Shown: positions 21,728-31,825, numbered from the stretch's first letter. The stretch is DNA of 64,000 nucleotides from Prorocentrum cordatum (GCA_963575745.1 CAUYUJ010014562.1:19842-83841), one strand, 5' to 3'. Numbers and translations are program-made. The notes: generated by a model not told the origin, from the letters alone.

Positions 21728-24700
21728 CTTTTTGGACTTTTTGCGCAGCACAGCGTGCTAAAAAAAGGAGGGGGAAAACAGAGGGAGGAGGCCAAGCACC
21801 TGCACCCACGGTGGCTACTCCGTAGCAGCCACCCCCAGCGCCTCCTCCTCCCCGCAAGGGGAAGAGGGCGCGTCGGGTCTCGGCGGTCTTCGGCCTGGGC
21901 CTCTCGACCTCCGTCGGGGCCTTGGACCGCTTGGGGTCCGCCGAAGAGGCGTCCGCCAGAGCCCGCCGAGCCCTTCGACGCACCAGGGCAGCGGTGAGGT
22001 CCCAGGCGTCTGTGGCGGGGACAATCTGGGCGGCCAAAGTCCAGGAGCGCTCAGCGGCTTCAGAAGCCGCTTCATCGGCTAACTGATTGCCACTGGCAAG
22101 AAAAACTTCGTGATGGGAGAGGGAGGAGTCGTCAGGGGACAGGTGCGAGGGCGTCCATTCGACCGAGACATGCCCTGGGCCTCGGTCGTCGATGGCGCAA
22201 CGAATTCGCAGCCACAAATCGCTGTTCCTCACCCCCAAGCTCCAAGGTCGGCCCCGACTCCACCCCGTCATGAGAGGCTTGTGGTCCGTCACAAAGTGGA
22301 CAGGACCAGTGGTGCTTTCCAGACAGAGTGCGAAAGCCTGCAGCTCCGACCTGGGCACCGTTTGCGAGGGGCCTCGCAAAATCCCGGAGATGCCCCCCAA
22401 GACGGCCCAACGCAAAGGTCCCTCCCCAGGTCGCGCGTCCCTGATCACAACAACAGCGGAGCCACAACGACGGCGACGAGGGTCGGACGAAAAGCGTCCT
22501 CCAGCTCCGTCCCCGAAGCCGACCAACGGGCTGCTGCCAGGGTCTCTAGAGCAGGCTCCAAGAGGGACCTCACCAAGTTGGGCTCTGCTCAGGCTCTCCA
22601 ACGGCTCCCTGAAAACAGGGTGGGTGACACGGGTAGGCGGAACACCTCTCAGCCAAAGGCTTGGTTCAGATTCAACAGACGCTAACGCTTGCGGAATCAA
22701 ATGATCAGTAGACGTGAAATCACTGTGATCTTTATTGCAGGGGCAACGCCAAATGCGATGCGCAAGAGTTTCTTCCTCCTGCTGGCATCGCGGACACAGG
22801 CGGTCAGCGGGCTCACTCAGAGGGTGCTGCCTGTCCATCGTCCACTGGGCGCCCGTGACCACGCACAAATTGAGGCCGAACAGGTCAAGCTCCCCCTTCT
22901 TGACGAAGTGGCTGAGCTCCAGCCTGGCCCAATAGAGGTCAGCTCCCTCAGCCAGGCCATCACCTGCCATGTGCTTCGACGCATTGCTCCAAAGCTGAGC
23001 GCGAAAATCAGTGACCACGTCGTCCAGCAGCTCGGAGATGTCGAACCCAGTGGGGTCGTAGCCTGCACGTCGTGCGGTTGGGATCAGCCACTCCTCGATT
23101 CCTCCGACAGTGGGCCTCCTCCAACGTAGAACCGAGGGTACTTCCCATCCCGCGTCAAGCAAAGTCGCAATAACAGCTCCAATAGGTCCTTTGACCAGTC
23201 TCCATCTCTTGCTGGCGCCAACTGCGAGAAGCCGCCGATGAATGACAGTCCAAGCATTTTCGACTCGATGGTGAATGCTGGTGTCGGTCTTCCAGAGACA
23301 GAGAAATTCTGAAAGAAGGCCTCGACGTAACTCCAGGGCTGGATCCTTGAGACCGTAAAGGACCGCCAGTGTTGTCGTAAGACACCTGCCCTTCATGGGC
23401 CCAGCTCCCGCCAAGGCTGCCTGCCGCCTGACGGCGAGGACGTTGGACGGCGACATGCCCTGGGCCTGGTGTCCGCAGGAGCCTTGAGGAGCTGCGCCTG
23501 TGGTCCAAAGACCCTGAGCTTCGCGCCGTAGAGGAGCATGTCTGCGTATGCGGGCAACGCGAGCCGCCCTCCTCTTGCTGGCAGTCAACCTCATTCTGTC
23601 CTTAGCGACTGTGCGCCGTTCGCCAGAAGCTGCATCGATGCCAAGATCCGTGCCGTGAAGACCGAACCGTACAGGGATACCTCGCTTCTGCAATTGAGCG
23701 GCTGTCCTCCTCCCGTCCTGCGGAACGGTGGCAATGAGCACAGACTTGTCCGAAAGCTTGAGACGGAATTGCTTGGCGAGGTCGGCCAGAGTGACCGTGG
23801 CGTGAAGGATCTCTGTCTGGACCTTGGCCTGCGTGCCCCCTGCGCGGGCCACAGTATCATCGATGAATGTCCAGAAGGTGCTGAAACTCGCTCTGCGATG
23901 TGCCGCCTCCATCAAAGGATGTAAAAACAACTTGGCAATCCTTACCCCATGCGGGGATCCTGCAACAAGTGACCTGGTGGCGTAGATGGCGTCTGTAACG
24001 CCGAGAGAGCCACGCAGGAACCGCGGCCCAGCACACATCTCCAACCCCAGTAACACCACAATCGCTGGGAACTTGAGATCGAGTGCAGCCTGCTCGATGA
24101 GGATCCAGGACAACGAGTCGTAGAACTTCTCGAAGTCCAGGAGAAGGGTCGCCGCCGAGATGCCAAGCGCCACTGCGGATTCATCGAGCAGCGCTCGCAA
24201 GAGACCTGCTCGAAGCGAGCTGTTGCCCGCCACTGCAGTGTCCCAGAAATCAGAGAGCTCCTTAGTCCATGTGGACGTGACGCCTGCTCTCACGCGGGAC
24301 CATATCTTTGCCGTCTCTGGAAGTAATCCAATGACCCTCTCTCCTCCTTTGGGTTTGGGTAATAATGCTCCAATAGATGCCAAGATCTGAGCAGGCCACA
24401 CTCCATGTTCTTCAATACTGTTGAGAAGCCTGCAGTAATCACACCGACCTTCGAGTGGGAGTCGCTGGATGTCCAGCGGTGTGATGGAGTCAACTCCGCA
24501 TGCCTTGGTGCCTAAAACCCTGATAACATTGTCCACCTGCTCGATGCTGACTGGATCCAGCTCCTCCTCGCGGCTCTGCGCGTGCAGGCGCTTGAACATG
24601 GCGAGGATGTCGGCCTGAGAGTCGACTGGGTCGTGCCAGAGTCTCTCCCAGGTGGATCTGGCGTGTTCCATCCTGATAGTTGGGTCTCCAACGACTCGCC

Positions 24701-25586
24701 CATCCACTAAGGGGTCGGAAGAGACCGCCTTGGGTTCCTTCACCAATGAGTGGAGCAGTCCTGGCTTAGACGCCCAAACTCCCTTGGCCCAACGGATGAA
24801 CGAATGCCGCCTCAAGGTCAAACATCTTGCCTGAGAACGACAGGCCAGCTTCTCAGTTAAGCAAGCAAAATCTTCGCGCTCCATCTCAGTGGCGCTAGCA
24901 AATGCGCGCGACCAGGAGATCCACCGCTGCTGATTAGCGGTGCCCTCAGCGCCTGGACCAAAGAAATCCGATGGGTCGAAGCTGCTAGCGTCGTTGGTGT
25001 AGCGACCAAGAGCTGCGGTACAAATCGCTATCTGGCGAGGATCCTTGCCATGTCGTAGAAGAGCCATGATTCTTTGAACCAAGGTGAGAACAGTTCCCCA
25101 CCATTCTCCAGTTCCATCAGTCATGTGCACTCGCCCTGGGGTAGCTCTGGTCTGCATCCATTGTAAAGAAAATCCAGCTGCGCGTGGAGCCCGTTGTCGA
25201 AGGTCGAGTTGATGATGAAGTGCGAAAGCACGTTCCACTCCTGAGGACCACCGCGCGTACTGTCTGGTGACGGCGCCAAGGCCGAGTGCGTTGATATGGC
25301 CCAACAACTCAGACTCGACCACACTGCAACATTGAGAGCTGAGCCTCTCCATGGAGGGCTGCTCTTCCCACAGGTCTGAAGGTATGTGAAAAGAGACCTG
25401 GGACCCAGGATCCAACGTGCCCCTTGAGGGGTGTAGTGCATCGTAGTCTTCCAGCAGATCGGGTGGTACGCGTGCCCGTTCTTGCTCTTGCCGTTGGGCT
25501 CGAAGTATAGACCTCTTGCTGCTAGGGTCCGAAGCGAGCTTGGGTCTGGCTACCTTTGGAAACGGTTCAGGTAACAAAAGTTTCTG
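21728..25586 (-). CDS. LINE B reverse transcriptase-RNase H
   Basis: About 1,285 uninterrupted codons (numbering from 25,577). RT motif A is LLLDFEKFYDSLS (Asp 481), motif B GSPHGVRIAKLFLHPLM (540-556), motif C FIDDTVA (571-577) and motif D FRLKLSDKS (604-612). A zinc motif CPRC...HRIWRC follows at 928-945. RNase H has all four acidic positions: FGDGAG (Asp 1023), SELQAF (Glu 1078), VTDHK (Asp 1098) and GNQLADEA (Asp 1168). These are the activities that copy element RNA into DNA at the target and remove the RNA. The true stop is not visible; the frame runs on into (TCC)n to 20,253 as Pro/Leu/Ser, so the native 3' end may be trimmed. Confidence 0.9.
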
Positions 25587-26990
25587 TTACCACCATCTGC
25601 GCATGCCATCGTGAACGTCAACTTGCAGTGCACAATGCGTCTTCCACGGGACCTGAGGCTGCGACCGAACTCGGTATCTGGAAGCTGTTCCGTACTTGGC
25701 CATTGCGAAATCAAAGAGGGAGCCCTCCTGCCCTTTATCGCACGTGGTGCTGGCGTCAGCAGGTAGAATGAGTGTGCCCCCAATTTTATCAGGCCACCCA
25801 GATCCTTCCAATGAAGTTGGTGAAATATTCCAGTCGCCGATAACCAACCAAGGGTCTGCAAGCCCATGAAGGAAAGAAGCTAACGCAACCAGCACCTGAC
25901 GATTTCTGCCAGAAACTCCCAATCCTGGCCAAAGATAAACTGATACCAAGACCAGGTTGCCCGAGGACAAATGCAGGATCATGGCGGCGAACCCGCGCAT
26001 AGGTCAGGATCATGGCGGCCAACCCGCGCATGCCCGAGGACAAATGCAGGATCAGGTTGGCGTGCAGCTTGTGCATATTGCCGAATGGCCTGCAGCGAGG
26101 TGGTAGCCAGATGCTTCTTGGCCATGGCCCATTCACCGCCAGACGAACCTCCTCGTCCTGTTGGAGTGCTCCCTGTGGCGCAGACCTTCCAACCGTCTTT
26201 GTCCAGTTCGATCTCCGTCTTGGAGTGGAACGTGGCGGCGGTGACATGAGTCTCCACCAGACAAAACACAGAGTAAGGGGCTGTGTTGACATAACGCTGC
26301 GCTTGAGGCCCCCACTCAGTGATGTTACCGTAAAGGATCGAAAAATCTTTCTCGTCGGATATGAGCTTGGAGGGGGCTGGAGCGGCCAAAGCCTGCGCTG
26401 CTGGTGCGCTGAGGCCAGCCCCAAGGCCCGAAGGGCCGCCGCAAGAGGCAGCCTGGTCCGCCCTAGCCTCAGGGGGCCTGGCGGTGGCGCCAGGTGGAGT
26501 GGGGCCTCCCTCCGCCTCGAACGGCGAGTCCTGGTGGAAACGCTCGTTGCCCTCCTCAAGCTCCAGATCCTCGAACGGATCAAGCTCGGCGTCGTACAGG
26601 TGCGCCGTCGTAACGGAAGGGACAGAGGCCTGCGGTCCCGTAGATGCGCGAGGCGCAGCCCTCGGGGGAGGGCTGTCATTAAGGGCAGCATACGCCAGCC
26701 CGCCAAGCGCACCCGTCAGCGAGGCTTGACCCGATGCGCCCGAAGAAGTACGAGTGGCCGAAATCCTCATACTCGGGGATGGCGTAGCTCCGCGCGACGC
26801 AGAACGCGATGAACGTCTTGCCTGCGGTGCACGTGCCGCCGAGCCTTGAGCCGCAGTCGGCGAAATGCTCACCTCCAACGGTGCTGTAGTTGTCTCGCTT
26901 CCAAAAGCGCGCTCCTCATCCGAGTCGAGGAAGAATTCGACTGGGTAGGGCCAGGGGCGCCCGCCGAAACAACATGCCGACAAAACTCGG
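25587..26990 (-). pseudogene. LINE B endonuclease region, frame-broken
   Basis: The N-terminal half (frame ending at 25,979) reads VEFFLDSDEERAFGSE, an acidic linker, then FSILYGNITEWGPQAQRYVN and FCLVETHV (the Asn and Glu of an EEP domain). The C-terminal half (from about 26,000, another frame) reads LVLVSVYLWPGLG, PWLVIGDWNISPTSL (the GDWN motif) and KTHCALQVDV, ending at TAA 25,589-25,587. A 23-bp segment at 25,959-25,981 recurs at 26,032-26,054, with an additional 31-bp local repeat at the break. RT coding continues in the same frame three codons after the TAA, so one nonsense change separates endonuclease from RT. Confidence 0.8.
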
Positions 26991-27011
26991 CGTGGCGCCC
27001 CTCGATCTGCG

Positions 27012-28316
27012 TTAGGCTGTGGACGGAGCCCCTGATGCTGCAGGGGAGGGGGCGGCGCCAGGAGCACCAGGGGCGGCCTCTGCGGAGGTGGTGGAAGCAG
27101 CCTCCTGCTGAGCGTAGAGCTCCTCCTGGGCCGACTTGGCCTTGGCTCTGGCAGCAGCGCGCATGGCCTCGGCCCCAGCTGGAGCACTTGTTGCCGCAGC
27201 GGCGCCAGCAGGCCCAGCCCCGTCAGTAGAAGCAGCAGCAGCGGGGCCAGCAGCAGCGCCAGCCGCATCGCTGCCGTCCACGCGCCTGCGCTTGGCCTCC
27301 TCCCTGGCGCGCAGCTTGCGAGCCTCCTCACGCAGCTCCAGGATGCGCTGCGCCGAGGGACCGAGGACCTCCTGGACCTTGGTCTGGACGCTGTCGGCCA
27401 GCTCCTGCTTGATGCGCTCCCAGTCCACGCGTGCCTGCTCGTCGAGCTCCAGGCCCGAGAGATCGAACAGCGGCCCGTCCACGATCTGAAGCGAGCCCTC
27501 GTCGACGAGCGTCGAAAGGTTGATCGCCGAAGAAGAGGGTGGCGCCGCTGACGGCGGCGCCGAGGCCTTGACCTGCTTGGCGCAGGCCGCCTCCCAGTCC
27601 TGCTGCGCCGCATGGGCGCTGGCGGCCGCCTCGTCCTCTGCGGCCTGGGCGTCGGCGAGCCACTGCTGGCCTTCCAGAACGCGGGCCGAGCAGGTCTCAA
27701 GCCATGCCAGCGCCCTCCTGCAAGCCACGCCTTTGGCCCGCACTTCCTCCTCAAGGAGTGGCGCCTTCTGCGGGGCACCCGCGCCAGCAGCAGCTGCCTG
27801 CGCCTCCTTCTTGGCCTGCACCGCCGCCTTGAGCTTGAGAAGCTCGTCGCAGTCCGAGCCGAGCTCCTTCTCGAAGAACTCGAAGGGGTCAGCGGCTTGA
27901 GCAGGCTGCTGCTGCTGCTGCTGCTGCCCTTCGCGGCCACCATGAGGAACCCAGCCCGCCTGCTGGTAGACCCATGGCCGACGCTGGACGGCCTGGGCCT
28001 TCGGTGCGGGCCGGGGCAAAGGTGGTCCCTTGGCGCCCTTGCCTCCTGCTTGAGCCCAGGGAGGAGCCGCAGGGGCATCTGCCGCTGGCTCTGCCTCAGG
28101 AGGAGGCGTTGCGGCCTGCGGTGGGCCCCAAACCCACTGGCCGCGGGGACGCTTGTCCTCCGAAGGGCTCGGCACCATGGCGCCTCCGCACTGGTAGCAC
28201 CAGTGGTTGTTCTTGAAATTCCAGCGGAATCTGCAGGAAGTGCATGTGATGTACGTCGTCTTGGCCCCTGCCGCTGGAGCCGAGCGAACGCCGCCCTTCT
28301 TGCCGCCGCCTCCCAT
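27012..28316 (-). CDS. LINE B ORF1: zinc-ribbon and coiled-coil protein
   Basis: The first Met of the useful frame is at 28,316 (MGGGGKKGGVRS), giving about 434 residues. Cysteines at 25, 28, 40 and 43 (CTSC...CYQC) form a CxxC-x11-CxxC zinc ribbon. A Pro/Ala-rich linker and a poly-Gln run follow, then long Glu/Lys/Ala-rich helices (about 145-385) predicted to coil, including ELREEARKLRAREEAKRRR. LINE ORF1 proteins bind their RNA and form particles; the zinc ribbon plus coiled coil fits that role. A Met right after the spliced leader (28,477) opens a different frame, so ORF1 translation would need leaky scanning or reinitiation. Confidence 0.75.
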   Translation of the reverse strand: MGGGGKKGGVRSAPAAGAKTTYITCTSCRFRWNFKNNHWCYQCGGAMVPSPSEDKRPRGQWVWGPPQAATPPPEAEPAADAPAAPPWAQAGGKGAKGPPLPRPAPKAQAVQRRPWVYQQAGWVPHGGREGQQQQQQQPAQAADPFEFFEKELGSDCDELLKLKAAVQAKKEAQAAAAGAGAPQKAPLLEEEVRAKGVACRRALAWLETCSARVLEGQQWLADAQAAEDEAAASAHAAQQDWEAACAKQVKASAPPSAAPPSSSAINLSTLVDEGSLQIVDGPLFDLSGLELDEQARVDWERIKQELADSVQTKVQEVLGPSAQRILELREEARKLRAREEAKRRRVDGSDAAGAAAGPAAAASTDGAGPAGAAAATSAPAGAEAMRAAARAKAKSAQEELYAQQEAASTTSAEAAPGAPGAAPSPAASGAPSTA

Positions 28317-28477
28317 TGCTGATGCGAGGGAGGCTGCTCTCCCAGTGAAGGGGGCAGGCGATGGACTGGGGCGGACCAGCCCTCGCAGAGAGGATGTCGG
28401 GCGCAAGCACCCTGGCACTGCCGCGGACTAGCGGTATCCAGTTCGGCCAATGCGGGCTCCGCCCGCACGAAAGGCAT

Positions 28478-28499
28478 CTTGAGCCAAAATGGCTACGGA
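28478..28499 (-). other. Dinoflagellate spliced-leader sequence (genomic relict)
   Basis: The reverse complement contains GTAGCCATTTTGGCTCAAG preceded by TCC. All 22 positions match the conserved dinoflagellate trans-spliced leader (variable first base = T). It is followed immediately by ATGCCTTTCG of the element and is preceded by (TCC)n. It lacks the intron part and Sm site of an SL RNA gene, so it is a retroposed relict, not an SL gene. Confidence 0.95.
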
Positions 28500-29655
28500 G
28501 GAGGAGGAGGAGGAGGAGGAGGAGGAGGAGGAGGAGGAGGAGGGAGGAGGAGGAGGAGGAGGAGGAGGAGGAGGAGGAGGAGGAGGAGGAGGAGGAGGAG
28601 AGGAGGAGGAGGAGGAGGAGGAGGAAGCAGAGAGGAGGCGAAGGAGGAGAAGGAGGAGGAGGAGGAGGAGGAGGAGGGAGAGGAGGAGCACGGGGGAGGA
28701 GGAGGAGGACGAGGAGGAGGAGGAGGAGGAGGAGGAGGAGGAGAGAGGAGGACGGGGGGGGGGAAGAGGCGGAGGAGGAAGAGGAGGAGAAAAACAGGGA
28801 GCGGAGGAGGAGGAGGAGGAGGAGGAGGAGGAGGAGCAGCAGCAGGAGGAGGAGGAGGCTGAGGAGGAGGAGGAGGCGGAGGAGGAGGAGGAGGAGGAGG
28901 GAACGGAGGAGGAGCAAGAGGAGGAGGAGGACTAAACATAATAATCAGAAAACAACTAAGAATAATGATGATAGCAATGTAAACAATAGAAACCAGAAGG
29001 TTGATAGTAATAATCATAAGGGTGGCAAGCTGAATCCTAACAAAAGTGATCACACTACTAACGCGAATAATACTATCAATAGTAATCGTGGCGCTACTAA
29101 AAATACCATTGGTATTAATATTCAAGCTAATAATACGAGCACTCATACTACTGGTGCTATCACTACCACGAATAATAACACTGATCACAATACGCATAAT
29201 AACTACAGTAATTACTAATCATAGTGATCATAAGTCGAAAAAACAGATTACGACACATACGAAGCATACGAAGAAGAAGGCGGAGACAACGAGGAGGAGG
29301 AGGGAGCGGAGGAGGAGGAGGAGGAGGAAAAGGATGAGGCGGAGGAGGAGGATGAAGAGGATGAGGAGGAGGAGGAGGCGGAGGAGGAGGAGGAAGAGAA
29401 GGAGGAGGAGGAGGAGGAGGAGGAGGAGGAGGGGGGAGGAGGAGGCGGATGAGGAGGAGGAGCAGGAGGAGGAGGAGGAGGCGGAGGAGGAGGAGGATGA
29501 TGATGATGATGAGGAGGGAGGAGGAGGAGGAGGAGGGGAGGGGAGGAGGAGGAGGAGGAGGAGGAGGAGGAGGAGGAAGAAGAGGAGGAGGCGGAGGAGG
29601 AGGAGGAGGAGGAGGAGGGAGAGGAGGAGCACGGGGGAGGAGGAGGAGGAGGATG
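28500..29655. repeat. (GGA)n satellite with AT-rich island, right block
   Basis: GGA arrays at 28,500-28,930 and 29,290-29,655 flank an AT-rich island at 28,934-29,275. The island matches 20,797-21,150 closely over its length in the same orientation. With the left block this brackets LINE B. Confidence 0.9.
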
Positions 29656-29656
29656 T

Positions 29657-29836
29657 GCTGCACGAGAGGCTGCCGCCATGGAGGCCGCCATGCTCCCCGC
29701 CGGCTGGCCCGCGCCCCTGGAGATCGAGCCCGGGACGCCGCCGGCGGAGCCCGACGGTGGGACCGCGCGCGCCGCGCTGCCCGCCGCCGCGCTGCTGGTG
29801 GCCGTGGTCGCCCTGTGCGCGACGTCCGAGGAGTAG
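29657..29836 (+). CDS. Possible first membrane exon of the 29.7-57.8 kb gene
   Basis: After the GGA array one frame reads CAAREAAAMEAAMLPAGWPA, then PLEIEPGTPPAEPDGG, then a hydrophobic stretch AALPAAALLVAVVALCATSE that could span a membrane, and a TAG at 29,834. The TAG overlaps a GTAGAT that could instead be a donor site, and family II element copy 2 begins 25 bp further on. A start at the ATG at 29,678 or 29,690 would give a tail-anchored mini-protein; reading it as a first exon is equally possible. Confidence 0.35.
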   Translation, partial: AAREAAAMEAAMLPAGWPAPLEIEPGTPPAEPDGGTARAALPAAALLVAVVALCATSEE

Positions 29837-29860
29837 ATCGGCCACGCGCAGAGGGGGGTA

Positions 29861-30047
29861 CCCAGACCCTCTCGAGCCATGAAAAAATCACGACGGGAGG
29901 TTTTTCTCCATCTTCGGCCCCTGGGGGCCCTTGCCGGGCCTCAGGACCGTGAAAAAAACACTCGGGATGAAAAGCTGGTCCTGGGGAAAAGGTCGAGACC
30001 TCTGGGGGCCGAAGTCATGCAACAACTCCTAACGTCGGGGGTCTGGG
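29861..30047 (-). mobile_element. TIR element, family II, copy 2
   Basis: Begins CCCAGACCCTCTCGAGCCAT and ends GTCGGGGGTCTGGG, in the opposite orientation to copy 1. It is bordered by GTA on the left and TAG on the right, so it could be excised as a GT-AG intron of about 190 bp. Confidence 0.75.
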
Positions 30048-30344
30048 TAGGGGGAGGGGGGAGGCTTCTTAGCAGCACCCCTGCTCCTTAGAAGCGGCGG
30101 GCCTTGTCTGTAGATGTGAGGCCTGCGCCTTCGAAGAAGCAGCCTCCTGCTGAGAAGCCCTCCCCCCTCCGCCCTGCCCCCCCTGCGCGCGCCGCAGATC
30201 AGAGGAGAAAGCGGTGCCGAGGCCCTTGCTCGTGCCGGAGGTGCCTCGTCGCCACGGCGGGGTTCGCCTCGAGAAGACCTGGTGTCGGAAGGCCTCCCGG
30301 GAGAGGCCCGCGCAGACCGGCCAGATGTTCGGGCTGGACGACGT

Positions 30345-30480
30345 TGCACAGACAGGGAAAGCTGTCCCTGTCTGCGAAACCTAGGGAAAGCAAATGTCGT
30401 AGCAAATGGTGGCGCCTCCCCGGCGCCAGGAGGCGCCGGGGAGGCGCCACGAAAGCCAGCTCGTTGCGTGAGCTGGATAT
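30345..30480. repeat. Cluster of hairpins
   Basis: CAGACAGGGA/TCCCTGTCTG form one stem at 30,349-30,374. A perfect 19-bp stem GTGGCGCCTCCCCGGCGCC and its complement span 30,410-30,451. CCAGCTC/GAGCTGG form a third stem to 30,478. The second and third match the module at 1,546-1,605. The rest of 30,050-30,800 holds nothing I can support. Confidence 0.6.
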
Positions 30481-30804
30481 CTTGCGTCCCCCTGTCTGGG
30501 CACCTTTCCGTTTCCCCCGAGGAGGTGGGCCGGCGGTGCACGGCAGGGAGGGTCGCAGCCAGAGGGTCCTCGGCAGGCTGCGTCGAGTGGCGGTGCTCGA
30601 AGGAGAACACATGAGCGGCGGAAAAGGACAGGGTCGTTTGCGCCGACACTGGCGCGCAAGTTGCTCTCGCAAGGTCGCGCGTGAGCGCCCTCGCTTCTCA
30701 TGCAGCGTGCCGCGCCGGCGGTCCGCGTAAGCCACCGCGGAAGGCCACGAGGCCATTTTGCGTAAGGCCCTTTTCTTTTCGTCGCCCAAGTTACATGGAC
30801 ATAG

Positions 30805-30929
30805 ATGCTCGGAGCTCTTCGCGGATTTCTCGGATCGGCGCTGCGGGCCACACAGCGGCCCACCGCAAACCTGAGGCATCTGTGCGGAACTCCGAAGGCA
30901 GGTGCTCGTGCAGATTCCTGTTCCTGCAG
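30805..30929. repeat. Intronic repeat ending at a splice acceptor, copy 1
   Basis: GATTTCTCGGATCGGCGCTG, a GC-rich middle and CTCCGAAGG, then TCCTGTTCCTGCAG. Related blocks occur at 33,090-33,256 (GACTTCGTGGATCGGCGCTG...CTCCGAAAG...TACAG) and 35,800-35,930. In two of three cases the block runs up to an exon acceptor. Confidence 0.5.
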
Positions 30930-31395
30930 GTGCGTGTGGAACCCAGCCGGGTGCAGCCTCGAAGCGAGCTGTGTGTGGGTGCACTACGTGGAGATGGCGT
31001 GGCGGCAGACGGCGCTGTGGTCGCCACTGGTGGCCCTGCCGTACGCGGCGCTGGCGGTCTGGTGCGTGTGGCGCCGCGGCAGCTTCCGGGCGGACCTGCC
31101 GTTACACCAGTGGACGCAGCGCTACGGGGTCGGTGCGTGCGTCCTGGCAGCCCTGTACGCCTCGCTCCCGTGGTACGAGGGGTGCCCCCTCTCCAACAAG
31201 AAGGGCACCTTCCTCGACGCGCCGCTCCTGGTGTCTCAGTGCGTGCTCATGGTCTTTTCGCAGATCCAGCTCGCGTACAAGCTCGATGACCTCGACTGTC
31301 GGCGGCTGGGCCGGGCCGTCCGCCTGACCGCGGTCGCGGCCGTCATGGTGATCTTTCTGTCATTTGCGGTTCTGCTGCCAGCAGTGTACCTGGGG
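30930..31395 (+). CDS. Multipass membrane exon (four predicted TM helices)
   Basis: Flanked by CTGCAG acceptor and GTAAGC donor. The 466-bp exon encodes about 155 residues with four hydrophobic segments: ALWSPLVALPYAALAVWCVW, GVGACVLAALYASLPWY, LLVSQCVLMVFSQIQLAY and LTAVAAVMVIFLSFAVLLPA. They are separated by short charged loops (RRGSFRADLPLHQWTQR; KLDDLDCRRLGRAVR). The region upstream has no stop in frame to 30,805 but is a repeat. The protein family is not recognised. Position, strand and codon bias make it part of the same gene as the later exons; it would anchor the product in a membrane. Confidence 0.7.
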
Positions 31396-31639
31396 GTAAG
31401 CGACGACGCGATTGACAACATAACCATCTTAGGATGTAATTCCTGAGAGGTTGCATTCAGCATCGGCGCTGTTATAACCGCAGTCGAAAACCGGCCGAAT
31501 ACACCCGAATCCCAATGAGCCCCGCCCAATTGCATTTCAGCCGCTCTCCTCCAGCTTCATCTTGGGCCTGATACGGGCCAGTCTGGCTTCGGGGCCCCTT
31601 GGACGGGTTGAATTGCTTCTGATCGCTCTTGGGTAGGAG

Positions 31640-31824
31640 CCCAGACCCCCGACGTCATGATTTTTCATGGCGTCGACCCCCAGTGGTTGTGACACATTTC
31701 CCAGGACCGGAGTTCCACCCCGAGCCGTGTTGTGACGGCCCCGAGGCAGGGCAAGGGCTCCCGGAGACCGACAAGGGCGAAACACGTCCCGCCGTGATTT
31801 TTCCATGGCTCGAGGGGGTCCGGG
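31640..31824 (+). mobile_element. TIR element, family II, copy 3
   Basis: CCCAGACCCCCGACGTCATG at the left and CGAGGGGGTCCGGG at the right. It lies between the 30.9 kb and 32.5 kb membrane exons, and a (TCC)n block (31,826-31,995) abuts its right end. Confidence 0.75.
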
Positions 31825-31825
31825 T

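Larger units (their letters stand above)
21728..28499 (-). mobile_element. LINE B: near-complete non-LTR retrotransposon with 5' spliced leader
   Basis: A 6.8-kb element on the minus strand. Order: spliced leader (28,499-28,478), short leader, ORF1 zinc-ribbon/coiled-coil protein (28,316-27,012), AP-like endonuclease (about 26,370-25,590), RT, gag-like zinc finger and RNase H (25,577 to about 21,730). It starts and ends directly against (GGA)n satellite. Damage is limited to a frame break in the endonuclease near 26,040-25,980 and one in-frame TAA at 25,589-25,587, so the insertion is fairly young. The perfect spliced leader indicates that a mature trans-spliced transcript was the template. 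Confidence 0.9.

Noticed and set aside
20259-21761. 500-codon plus-strand frame rich in Arg, Glu and Gly
   Set aside because: It is a translation of the (GGA)n satellite and AT-rich island; no non-repeat domain exists in it.
25979-28477. One 832-residue protein from the ATG after the spliced leader
   Set aside because: Its first two thirds are out of frame with the convincing zinc-ribbon/coiled-coil ORF1 and are Arg/Ser/Pro-rich shadow sequence; only the last part (from about 26,990) is a real endonuclease region.
28478-28499. A spliced-leader RNA gene
   Set aside because: Only the 22-nt exon part is present; no donor, intron or Sm-like site follows it.
20797-29275. LTR retrotransposon bounded by long terminal repeats
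   Set aside because: The bracketed element has an AP-like endonuclease, a LINE-type RT and no protease or integrase, and the flanking repeats are satellite DNA lacking TG...CA ends or a primer-binding site.
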